This document shows positions 15,162-22,878 of a DNA stretch of 64,000 bases, one piece after another; position 1 is the first letter of the stretch, and each line of letters starts with the position of its first letter. This stretch comes from JBCCMF01 sp038747545. Its GTDB lineage: Bacteria; Bacteroidota; Rhodothermia; Rhodothermales; JBCCMF01. A model generated the notes under the pieces. It was given only the letters and a program-made list of their open reading frames with translations, made no database searches and was not told where the DNA came from. Position numbers and translations under genes: made by a program. The DNA lies in contig JBCDJT010000005.1 of the NCBI GenBank assembly GCA_038747545.1, positions 9,655-73,654 on the forward strand, read 5' to 3'.

Positions 15162-17657
15162 TCACGCATCGCCCTCATCCAGCAGCGCGTCAATGCGGAC
15201 GCTGGCGTCTTGGAGGTGGTAGCGGGTGGCGGTGTCTTGCGTGCGACTTGCGGCGCGGTCTACGCTGGCTTGCAGGTCGCGGAGGCTGCCGCGCACGAAG
15301 GCGCGGATGTCGGACTGGCTCACGTCTACGCGGGTGCCGAAGAAGAACGAGAAGCTGGGTGGCTCTTCGTTGAGCAGGTACGCCATGCGCTCCAGGTAGC
15401 CACGCTGTAAGTTGCGGCGGTACGTGTCGATGACCGGGCGGCGGCCGTCGAGCTCTCCCCAGACGCTGGCGCGCACGTCGCCCATGAAGTCGAGCAGCGG
15501 GTAGGCCGTGTCGGGGTCGAGCACTTCGACTTCGATGAGGCGCTGCATGCGGCCGGGGTCGAGCAGGCTGTTGAGCACGCGCACCTGGCGCGAGCGGATG
15601 CGGTCCACAGCGCCGGCGTTCTCGATACGACGCAGGATCTCGGTGTCGTGCAGCCACGTCGGCGTGTCGAACACGTTGTCGGCGATGAACTGCACGGCCT
15701 CCTCCTGCTTCTGGCGCGATACGGGCGTGTACACCACGCCGTCCTGATCGCTGGTCTTGGCATTGCCCTCGACGCCGCCTACGAGCGTGACTACGTGGCC
15801 CATGTAGCGGCCCCACATGCCCAGCAGCTCGCCGTAGATCTCCTCCAACTCCGCGTAGCCCTGCCCCGGCTCCGACGTCCAGTCCACCAGGTTGGGCACC
15901 ACGCGCTGGAGGTTGGCGACGGCGTAGGTGCTCGCCTGCACGGGGTCATCGCCCATGTCCTCCGTCTGCGCCCGCGGGTCTACGCCGTTCGACGATGCGA
16001 AGCGGAAGCGGGGGTCGTCGGCATGCTCCAAGATCATGGCATCCAGGATGGCCTTCTCGTCCTCGGGGTCGTTGATATCCGGGTACCAGCGGTAGCCCCA
16101 CTCGATGGAGTAGTGGTCGTACGGCCCAAGCATCCGCACGAAGCGCGTCACGCCATCGCCGGGCTGGGCGATGTAGTTCTGGCGCGTGTAGTCCATGATG
16201 GTGGCGCCCACGCCGAACTCTGACGTGAACGTGGGCGAGCGCAGCGAGTCGACCGGGAAGGACGCCGACGCGATCATGTTATGCGGCAGCCCCAGCGCAT
16301 GCCCGATCTCGTGGGCAATCACCTGCCGCATCGTCTCGCCGATGAGTTCGTCGGCGATGTCGAGCGAGCGCGCCTGCGGGTTGGCCGCGCCCGTCTCAAT
16401 CATGAGGCGGTTGCGGTAAGAGCGCATGTGGTTGTGGTACCAGACGATGTCGCTCTCGATGATCTCGCCCGAGCGCGGGTCCGACACGCTCGGCCCCATC
16501 GCGTTGCGCGTCGTGTTAGCCACATACCGGACGGTCGAGTAGCGCACGTCTTCTGGGTCGAAGTCGGGGTCTTCCTCCTTCGTGGGCGGCATGCGGCACT
16601 CGATGGCGTTCTTGAAGCCTGCCGACTCAAAGGTGGTGTTCCAGTCCTCCACGCCCATGCAGAAGAAGTCGCGCCAGCGCTCCGGCGTCCCGGGGTCGAG
16701 GTAGTACACAATCGGCTTCTCGGGCTCCACCAGCTCGCCGCGCAGGTACGCGGCCTTGTCCGACGGGATCAGCTCCCAGCGGCGGATGAACGTCTGCGTC
16801 GCGGCCTTCAGATCGTCCAGCCCGAAGTTGAACTGCCGCACGCTGAAGTAGCCCACGCGGGGGTCGGCTAGGCGCGGCATCATCGGCTCCTCAGGCAGCA
16901 ACACCATCGACTGGTACATCTGCAGCGAGATGGTGCCCGTGTCGCTGTTGGAAGGCGGCTGGGCGGCGTCGAAGGTGAGGGTGTGGCGTACGTTCACGTT
17001 GAGCGGGAAGCTCTTGGCCTCGTCGATGAAGGTGCGGCTGCCGTCCAAGCGCCGCACGCGGAAGCGCGTCCGCTGCCCGCTGGAGAGGCCACTGATGGCA
17101 GGCACATCGGAGGTGAACATCTTGGTGACGTCGATCACGACCGTGCTGCTGTCCTCGGCAATCGTCTCGATGTCGAACGCGGCGATGATCGGCTCGAAGT
17201 TGTTGCTCTCGACCGAGCGTGAGATGGCCAGCGTTTCGTCGGCTACGTTCTGGTACGACTTGCGGCGCAGCAGAATTTGCTTGTCCTGGCGCTGCCACTG
17301 CACCACCTGCTCCCCCGTCTTGCTCCCGGCGTTGATGAACGGGCTCAGGTTGGCGGGCGTCTGTGCGATGCGGCTGATGAGTAGCATCTCGCGGGTCAGA
17401 AGTGAGTCCGGGATCTCGAAGAACAGCTTGCCGCCCACGCGGTGGACGTGAAACACGCCCTTGTCGGTCACGGCCTCGTTGGTGATGACGGCGTCGTAAT
17501 CCTTGAAGTCGCTCTTCTTCTTGGGCGTCGGCTTCTCGCTGTCAGCAGCGGCGGCGGGCATCGGTGGGGTAGGCGGCGGCGTGGAGCGCTGGAGGGTGGT
17601 GCATCCTACGCTCAGCACGAGCAACGAAACGACGAGGAGCAGCGAGTGAAACCGCAT
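15162..17657 (-). CDS. Zinc-dependent metalloprotease lipoprotein (DUF5117/DUF5118/DUF4953 type)
   Basis: An 831-residue exported lipoprotein: signal peptide with lipobox SVGC (Cys19), a proline-rich tether, then a DUF5118-like segment (FKDYDAVITNEA) and a DUF5117-like domain with the HEIGHALGLPHNM zinc-protease motif (HExxHxxGxxH) near residue 446. A glutamate-rich C-terminal region follows. The architecture is characteristic of large zinc metalloproteases in Bacteroidota. Its substrates are unknown, probably envelope or extracellular proteins. ATG 17657 is used since the 19 residues upstream do not form a better signal. The 145 bp to the divergent kptA would hold promoters for both. Confidence 0.9.
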   Translation of the reverse strand: MRFHSLLLVVSLLVLSVGCTTLQRSTPPPTPPMPAAAADSEKPTPKKKSDFKDYDAVITNEAVTDKGVFHVHRVGGKLFFEIPDSLLTREMLLISRIAQTPANLSPFINAGSKTGEQVVQWQRQDKQILLRRKSYQNVADETLAISRSVESNNFEPIIAAFDIETIAEDSSTVVIDVTKMFTSDVPAISGLSSGQRTRFRVRRLDGSRTFIDEAKSFPLNVNVRHTLTFDAAQPPSNSDTGTISLQMYQSMVLLPEEPMMPRLADPRVGYFSVRQFNFGLDDLKAATQTFIRRWELIPSDKAAYLRGELVEPEKPIVYYLDPGTPERWRDFFCMGVEDWNTTFESAGFKNAIECRMPPTKEEDPDFDPEDVRYSTVRYVANTTRNAMGPSVSDPRSGEIIESDIVWYHNHMRSYRNRLMIETGAANPQARSLDIADELIGETMRQVIAHEIGHALGLPHNMIASASFPVDSLRSPTFTSEFGVGATIMDYTRQNYIAQPGDGVTRFVRMLGPYDHYSIEWGYRWYPDINDPEDEKAILDAMILEHADDPRFRFASSNGVDPRAQTEDMGDDPVQASTYAVANLQRVVPNLVDWTSEPGQGYAELEEIYGELLGMWGRYMGHVVTLVGGVEGNAKTSDQDGVVYTPVSRQKQEEAVQFIADNVFDTPTWLHDTEILRRIENAGAVDRIRSRQVRVLNSLLDPGRMQRLIEVEVLDPDTAYPLLDFMGDVRASVWGELDGRRPVIDTYRRNLQRGYLERMAYLLNEEPPSFSFFFGTRVDVSQSDIRAFVRGSLRDLQASVDRAASRTQDTATRYHLQDASVRIDALLDEGDA

Positions 17658-17801
17658 AAATACCTTCGGGACTTTAGCGAAACATGGTTGATGCCATGAT
17701 AAACGTCGGCACACACAGATTCACGCCTTCCGTCGTGCCCCCGGCCCGATTCACCGAAACCGCGCAGGCCATGCCCAGGTACGCGGACTGCGCCTAAGCC
17801 C

Positions 17802-18371
17802 ATGCCCACGCTCTCTGCCCTTATGCCCCACCGCCAGCGAAAACGAACGAGCAAGTTTCTGAGCCTCGTGCTCCGTCACAAGCCGGAGGCGGCGGGCGTC
17901 ACGCTGGATGCACACGGCTGGGTCGCGGTGGATGCGTTGCTCCAAGGCGCGCAAGCGGCGGGCGTCACGTTAGACCGCGCGATGCTGGATGAGGTGGTGC
18001 GCACCAGCGACAAGCAGCGTTTCGCCTTCAGCGCCGATGGGCAGCGTATCCGCGCCAGCCAAGGGCACTCGGTCCGGGTTGACTTGCAGCTCGCGCCTGT
18101 GCAGCCGCCCGCAACCCTCTTCCACGGGACCGCGACGCGCTTCTTGGCGTCTATCCGCACCTACGGCCTGCGGCCGGGCACGCGGCAGCACGTTCACCTC
18201 TCCGCCGATGCCACCACGGCCACGCGCGTCGGGCAGCGGCATGGAACCCCTGTCGTGCTCACGGTCCACGCCAGCCCGCTGCACGCGGCAGGCCATCGCT
18301 TCTTCCGATCAGCAAACGGCGTATGGCTGACGGACACCGTGCCGCCTGATCACCTCACCTTTCCCGAGTGA
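17802..18371 (+). CDS. kptA: RNA 2'-phosphotransferase (KptA/Tpt1)
   Basis: A 189-residue KptA protein. The N-terminal helical domain has the signature KFLSLVLRHKP with the catalytic Arg-His; the C-terminal ADP-ribosyltransferase-like domain includes TSDKQRFAF (conserved Arg), GLRPGTRQHVHLS and SANGVWLTDTVPP. Tpt1/KptA transfers an internal RNA 2'-phosphate to NAD+, giving ADP-ribose 1'',2''-cyclic phosphate. In eukaryotes it finishes tRNA splicing; in bacteria its substrates are uncertain. The start ATG 17802 gives an N-terminal 7-residue extension before a second Met (residue 8). It is followed immediately by an N6-methyltransferase-like gene. Confidence 0.93.
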   Translation: MPTLSALMPHRQRKRTSKFLSLVLRHKPEAAGVTLDAHGWVAVDALLQGAQAAGVTLDRAMLDEVVRTSDKQRFAFSADGQRIRASQGHSVRVDLQLAPVQPPATLFHGTATRFLASIRTYGLRPGTRQHVHLSADATTATRVGQRHGTPVVLTVHASPLHAAGHRFFRSANGVWLTDTVPPDHLTFPE

Positions 18372-18374
18372 GTG

Positions 18375-18869
18375 ATGCAGGAACGCCACGACCGTGAGCA
18401 GTACTTCTTCGATGCGTCAACACGAGACGCGCTCGCCCATGCACTGCTCCCCTTCGATCAGCCGTGTTGTCTCTGCTGCCCTACATTAGGGTGCGAACTT
18501 GTACAGCGCGGGCATCATGCCCATGTGCTCGATATCGACGAGCGCTTCGCCAGCGTACCCGGCTTCCGACGCTTCGATGTCACGAAGCCCGCTTGGCTGG
18601 GGCTGTCCTTCGGCCTCATCGTATGCGACCCGCCGTTCTTCACGGTGTCGCTGCGGACGCTCGTCCGTACCATCCGCATGCTCAGCCAGCACAATCCCGC
18701 GCAACCGCTGGCCGTCACCTACCTCAAGCGCCGCGAGGCCGCCCTGCTCCACGCCTTCGCCGCGTTTGGCCTCCAGCCGACGGGCTTCCGATGCACCTAC
18801 ACCACCGTGGACCCATCGCCGCGCAATGCCATTGAGCTGTACGCCAATGTGACGCTGAATCTCAAATAG
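18375..18869 (+). CDS. N6-adenineMlase / EEF1A-lysine-methyltransferase-like protein
   Basis: A 164-residue protein beginning three bases after the kptA stop (GTG 18372 or ATG 18375). The opening REQYFFDASTRDALAHAL and the mid-protein DPPFF resemble the PF10237 family (probable N6-adenine methyltransferase, related to eukaryotic EEF1AKMT1), in which DPPF is the catalytic (D/N)PP(F/Y) motif. A cysteine pair (CCLCC) sits at the S-adenosylmethionine-binding strand. Bacterial members are rare and their substrate, protein or nucleic acid, is unproven. Its tight coupling with kptA suggests an RNA-related role; this is inference. Confidence 0.62.
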   Translation: MQERHDREQYFFDASTRDALAHALLPFDQPCCLCCPTLGCELVQRGHHAHVLDIDERFASVPGFRRFDVTKPAWLGLSFGLIVCDPPFFTVSLRTLVRTIRMLSQHNPAQPLAVTYLKRREAALLHAFAAFGLQPTGFRCTYTTVDPSPRNAIELYANVTLNLK

Positions 18870-18942
18870 CGACCGCGCATGGGGGTCAGGGACAAGACCG
18901 TGTGTAGGCAGCATACCTACACCACTCACCCTCCTGCGTCAC

Positions 18943-20127
18943 ATGGCTAGGTCCTCCTCTCGCCTCGTCCTCGTTCTCTTCTTTGGCATGCTGAGCCTGG
19001 GCCTTCACGGATGCGACAACCTCTTCCTGGAGACCACGGGCAACGGCACCGACATCGCGTTCACCTTCCGCGGCAGCATCGACCCGAACAACCCGGCGAA
19101 CTACGCCAACCAGGCCGTGCCACGCTACATCAACCGCGACAACACGCAGGGCAATGCCATTACCGACCACGGCGCTATGCTGGGCCGCGTGCTCTTCTAC
19201 GACACCAAGCTCTCGGTGGACAACACCGTCTCGTGCGCGTCGTGCCACCAGCAGCAGGCCGCCTTTGGCGACCCCGACGTGCTCAGCGCGGGCGTTAACG
19301 GCCTGACAGGACGGCAGAGTATGCGGCTGGTGAATCCGCGCTTCGCCACCGAGCGGCGGTTCTTCTGGGACGAGCGCGCCAACACGTTGGAGGTGCAAAC
19401 CACCATGCCCATCCAGGACCATATCGAGATGGGCTTCAGCGGCGAGAACGGCGCCCCCACCTTCGCTGACCTGACCGAGCGGATGAGCGGCTACCTGTAT
19501 TACCAGCAGCTGTTCAACGTCGCCTTCGGCACGCCAGAGATCACCGAGGAGCGCATGCAGCTCGCCCTCGCCCAGTTTGTCCGTAGCATCCAAGCCTTCG
19601 ACAGCCGCTTCGACGAGGGGCGGATGCAGGCGGGCAGCCTCAACGCGGCGTTTCCCAACTTCACCGTCGATGAAAACACGGGCAAGCAGCTCTTCTTCGG
19701 GGCACCACAGTTTCAAGGACGCAACCGCGTGGGCGGCGGCCTAGGCTGCGGCGGGTGCCACCGCGGCGAAACCCTCGACATCGACCCGCAATCGCTCAAC
19801 AACGGCGTCGTGAGCAACGCAAACGGTGGCGCCGACTTCACCGTGACGCGCTCGCCTTCGCTCCGCGACCTCTTCGCCCCGCAAGGCCATCTCAACACGC
19901 CGCTGATGCACGACGGCAGCCACACCACCATCGATGCGGTCCTCGACCACTACAACATCATTGATGGGATGGGCAACCCCAACCTAGACCAGCGGCTGGC
20001 GCGGGGCGGCGGGCAGCGCCTCAACATCACGGCTGATGAGCGCGTGGCCTTGATCGCCTTCTTGAAGACGCTCACCAGCCAAAACCTGTACACCGACGAG
20101 AAGTGGAGCGACCCGTTCCCGCGCTAG
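18943..20127 (+). CDS. Di-haem cytochrome c peroxidase / MauG-family lipoprotein
   Basis: A 394-residue exported protein with two CxxCH haem sites: CASCH at residues 98-102 and CGGCH at about 268-272, the spacing of bacterial di-haem peroxidases. Other landmarks are LGRVLFYDTKLS, the AFGDP after the first haem, and SLRDL-APQGHL near residue 310. The signal peptide ends in LGLHGC (Cys24), a lipobox, so the enzyme is probably lipidated, unlike soluble periplasmic Ccp. It would reduce hydrogen peroxide with electrons from cytochrome c, or oxidise another protein as MauG does. It is a single gene between kptA/methyltransferase and a convergent DinB gene. Confidence 0.9.
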   Translation: MARSSSRLVLVLFFGMLSLGLHGCDNLFLETTGNGTDIAFTFRGSIDPNNPANYANQAVPRYINRDNTQGNAITDHGAMLGRVLFYDTKLSVDNTVSCASCHQQQAAFGDPDVLSAGVNGLTGRQSMRLVNPRFATERRFFWDERANTLEVQTTMPIQDHIEMGFSGENGAPTFADLTERMSGYLYYQQLFNVAFGTPEITEERMQLALAQFVRSIQAFDSRFDEGRMQAGSLNAAFPNFTVDENTGKQLFFGAPQFQGRNRVGGGLGCGGCHRGETLDIDPQSLNNGVVSNANGGADFTVTRSPSLRDLFAPQGHLNTPLMHDGSHTTIDAVLDHYNIIDGMGNPNLDQRLARGGGQRLNITADERVALIAFLKTLTSQNLYTDEKWSDPFPR

Positions 20128-20133
20128 CGCACG

Positions 20134-20652
20134 CTAGTCATCGGTGAGGCCATAGCGCTCGCGGAAGATGCGGAGGTGATGCTCCACATGCCCTGCCAAG
20201 ATGTACGCCAGCGCCCGCGCTGACACGAGCGAGCCGTCGGCGGTGCCTGTGTTGGCGAAGACCTGCGGCGGCAGCGTCTGGAGGAGCGCGATGGATCCCC
20301 GGCGGGACGCCACAAACGCTTGGTGCAGCGCAGGCAGCGGCTGCTCGTCGAAGTATCCCTCATCCACATACGCGTCCTGATCGAACCCGGGCAGCGCAGC
20401 TTTGTCGCCACGGGCGATGGCCAGCAGGCGATACGCCATAATGCGCTCGGTGTCCATCAGATGGCCAATGACCTGCTTGATGCTCCACTTCCCTTCGGCG
20501 TATCGATAACCGGGATCATCGGCGCTGGCTAGCTGGCGATCAAGGACGACAAGCTGGTCGGCCAGTACGCCCATCAGGTCCGCCTCGTCGATTTTGCTGA
20601 CGTAGCGATGGAAAAACGGGTGATACTCCGAAGGATCGGGGCGAGCAATCAT
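20134..20652 (-). CDS. DinB-family metal-dependent hydrolase-like protein
   Basis: A 172-residue four-helix-bundle protein. Typical DinB features are the conserved KWSIKQVIGHLMDTERI (histidine ligand), a DQDAYVDEG region, and the second and third histidines in LAYILAGHVEHHLRI, which bind a divalent metal. Bacterial members include bacillithiol S-transferases and other thiol enzymes; this member's reaction cannot be deduced. ATG 20652 is chosen (longer versions start inside the divergent promoter region). It converges with the peroxidase gene, with only six bases between stops. Confidence 0.85.
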   Translation of the reverse strand: MIARPDPSEYHPFFHRYVSKIDEADLMGVLADQLVVLDRQLASADDPGYRYAEGKWSIKQVIGHLMDTERIMAYRLLAIARGDKAALPGFDQDAYVDEGYFDEQPLPALHQAFVASRRGSIALLQTLPPQVFANTGTADGSLVSARALAYILAGHVEHHLRIFRERYGLTDD

Positions 20653-20833
20653 AGGACGCAGGTTGAGACGAACAGGCAGGGCGCGGAAGATAGGGGTTTT
20701 GCGCAACGCCGCCTACGGTGCATTCGTCGCCGCAAACCTCCTGTTCGCCGAAAAACGCATCCACCAACCGAAAGGCCGTACGGTTTTAGCGAACGCCCAC
20801 GGTTTAGCTGTTCGCCAACCTGCCGTTCCCCAG

Positions 20834-21316
20834 ATGCCAACTACGCTTCACGTTGACCCGATACGGGGCTGTGTCTACGTTTCCGCTACAGGCCGCTTCA
20901 CCAATGAGACGTATGCCGCAACCATTCAAGCCATACTCAACCATCCAGACCGCAAGCCTGAGTTCGCCGAAGTATGGGACGGCCTCCGCTTGAGGCATTT
21001 TGCGTTCACGCCCGCTATTCTCGACGTCTACAGGCAGTTTATGGTTGCCTATCAAAACGCGGGCCTCCTCACACAAGGTCGGATTGCCGTCTTGGCACGC
21101 CAAGAGGAGATCCGCACCATGGCTGTCTTACTCGACAAGATCTCCAGCAAATATGTGCAGCGAGAAATCCGACTCTTTGTCCGGGCCGCTGACGCCGAGG
21201 CGTGGCTTGGGCTTGCGCCAGATACCTTTGCCGACATAACGCGCGAAAACACCGGGCACGTCGTAGCTTTGTCGGACCCCGCAGAACCGGGTGACGCTGT
21301 GCGGCGGGCAGGGTAA
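20834..21316 (+). CDS. STAS-like uncharacterised protein
   Basis: A 160-residue soluble protein. The beginning (MPTTLHVDPIRGCVYVSATGRFTNETY) and the alternation of strands and helices (RIAVLARQEEI; REIRLFVRAADAEAWL) resemble SpoIIAA/STAS-like folds, where a phenylalanine-containing strand packs by a helix; no catalytic motif is evident. Such proteins commonly bind nucleotides or act in phosphotransfer regulation. ATG 20834 is chosen because the preceding 57 codons look noncoding, with an A/T-rich run. The stop at 21316 abuts the stop of the convergent barrel gene. Confidence 0.6.
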   Translation: MPTTLHVDPIRGCVYVSATGRFTNETYAATIQAILNHPDRKPEFAEVWDGLRLRHFAFTPAILDVYRQFMVAYQNAGLLTQGRIAVLARQEEIRTMAVLLDKISSKYVQREIRLFVRAADAEAWLGLAPDTFADITRENTGHVVALSDPAEPGDAVRRAG

Positions 21317-21955
21317 TCAGAGCGCTAGCCCGAGGTACACGACGAAGCCTCGGTTGTAGAGCGGCAGGTCGTCGCGCTCGCGGGCGTTGGCAAAGCCGAG
21401 ATGCGCGCGTACGCCGGCACGCATCCGCTCAATGCCCAAGTCGAACGTCATGCCCAGGCCCACGACCAGCCCGTAATCCAGCGCCTCCACCGACTCGTCA
21501 CGCTCGGAGAAACGCTGGTCGCTCCCGGCAACGCCGTAGTGAATGATCGACTCCAGGTTGTACGCCACCGAGGGGCCGATTTCGAAACGGGGATGCGCGG
21601 CGCCGCTGCCGTCGCGCTCAACCACGAGCAGCACCGGCAGCTCCAGGTAGGTGAGGTCGAAACGCGCTTCGATGGGCAGCAGCAGGTTGCCGTCATCATC
21701 GATGCGCGCGGGCGACTCGGCGTTGGCGCCTTTGACGATGTATACGAGTTCGGGCTGCAGGTGGAGGGCACCGCGCAGTGTATACCTATACCCCAGACTC
21801 GCGGTTAAGCCGCTGCGGCCGGTGAACGCGCTCTCGCTCTCGCCCGAGAGCGTGGTAAACGCCGCGCCCATCTTCAAGTCGAGCTGTCCGTTCTGCGCCA
21901 ACACGCTTACCGGAGCACACAGAAACGCCAGAACCACGACGGCGAGAACACGCAT
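21317..21955 (-). CDS. Outer-membrane beta-barrel protein (PorT/OMP_b-brl-like)
   Basis: A 212-residue protein from ATG 21955 with a signal peptide (about 1-22, ending VLAQN), followed by alternating hydrophobic strands (GLTASLGYRYTL, LQPELVYIVKG, YLELPVLLVVE, FEIGPSVAYNL, ALDYGLVVGLGMTFDL, AGVRAHLGFANA) and a terminal aromatic/hydrophobic strand ending LGLAL. This is the pattern of the 8-stranded porin-family barrels common in Bacteroidota. A second Met six codons upstream (21973) is possible. The stop abuts the convergent STAS-like gene at base 21316/21317. Confidence 0.82.
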   Translation of the reverse strand: MRVLAVVVLAFLCAPVSVLAQNGQLDLKMGAAFTTLSGESESAFTGRSGLTASLGYRYTLRGALHLQPELVYIVKGANAESPARIDDDGNLLLPIEARFDLTYLELPVLLVVERDGSGAAHPRFEIGPSVAYNLESIIHYGVAGSDQRFSERDESVEALDYGLVVGLGMTFDLGIERMRAGVRAHLGFANARERDDLPLYNRGFVVYLGLAL

Positions 21956-22084
21956 AAGGGATAGGTAGAGCATCAGGTGAATAGGCGCACAAAGTAGTGG
22001 TGTCAGGGATACGCGCCAAGGTAGAATCCGCCCCCTGGGCCTTCGTATACTGGACGGTGCGCGTCCCATCCTGCTCGTTGTCCC

Positions 22085-22858
22085 ATGCCTGCTCCCTCCG
22101 TACCGACGGCTCCACGCCCGCCGCTACGCGCCAGCCTCCTGACGCGCCTCGGCTTCATCCGGTTCGGTTTTGTAACCATGACGCTGGCCTTTCCGCTGAC
22201 GGTGATGCAGGTCATCACCCATCAGTTTTCGCCTACGGCGCGCAACTTCCGGCGCTGGGCCAACCGTTGGGGGCGCTGGACGCTCGCGCTCTCGGGCTTC
22301 CGGCTTACCGTGCATCAAGACGCCTCGCTCGACCCTGACCAGCCCTACGTGTTTGTGGCCAACCACCAGAACTGGCTCGACATTATGATCCTGCTGGCGG
22401 GCGTGCCTGAGGCGTTTGGCTTCGTGGCCAAGGCCGAGACCAAGCGTATCCCGTTCATCGGCCTAGCGCTGCAGCAGTCGCCGAGTATCTTCCTCGACCG
22501 CAGCGACCCGCGCCGCGCTGTGGCCAGCCTGCAGGAGGCGGGCGAGCGCATCCGGCAGGGCAACTCCGTGCTCATCTTCCCCGAAGGCAGCCGCTCCTAC
22601 AGCAACGCGCTTCAGCCGTTCAAGAAAGGCGCGTTTCAGGTGGCGGTGGCCGCGGGCGTCCCGCTCGTCCCCGTGACCATCCACAACTCGTACGAGGTGA
22701 TGAATGAGCAGCTGACCGCCGCGCGCCCTGGGCACGTCCACCTCACCATCGGCACGCCGATCTCGATGGAGGGCAAGAAGCGGAGCGACCTGCCCAAGGT
22801 CATGGCGACCGTTCACGAGGTGATGCGTGCGACCCTCCAAAACCCGAACAGCGCGTAG
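22085..22858 (+). CDS. plsC: 1-acyl-sn-glycerol-3-phosphate acyltransferase (PlsC family)
   Basis: A 257-residue membrane-associated acyltransferase. Catalytic H94 and D99 form the HX4D motif (NHQNWLD), with FPEGSRS at 165-171 for glycerol-phosphate binding and PLVPVTIHN later (block IV). It acylates lysophosphatidate to phosphatidate. The start ATG 22085 agrees with the family length. It shares a 130 bp divergent promoter region with the barrel gene, and its 3' end lies 20 bp from the convergent TonB receptor. Confidence 0.93.
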   Translation: MPAPSVPTAPRPPLRASLLTRLGFIRFGFVTMTLAFPLTVMQVITHQFSPTARNFRRWANRWGRWTLALSGFRLTVHQDASLDPDQPYVFVANHQNWLDIMILLAGVPEAFGFVAKAETKRIPFIGLALQQSPSIFLDRSDPRRAVASLQEAGERIRQGNSVLIFPEGSRSYSNALQPFKKGAFQVAVAAGVPLVPVTIHNSYEVMNEQLTAARPGHVHLTIGTPISMEGKKRSDLPKVMATVHEVMRATLQNPNSA

Positions 22859-22878
22859 CGCGCCCGAACCGCGAAACC

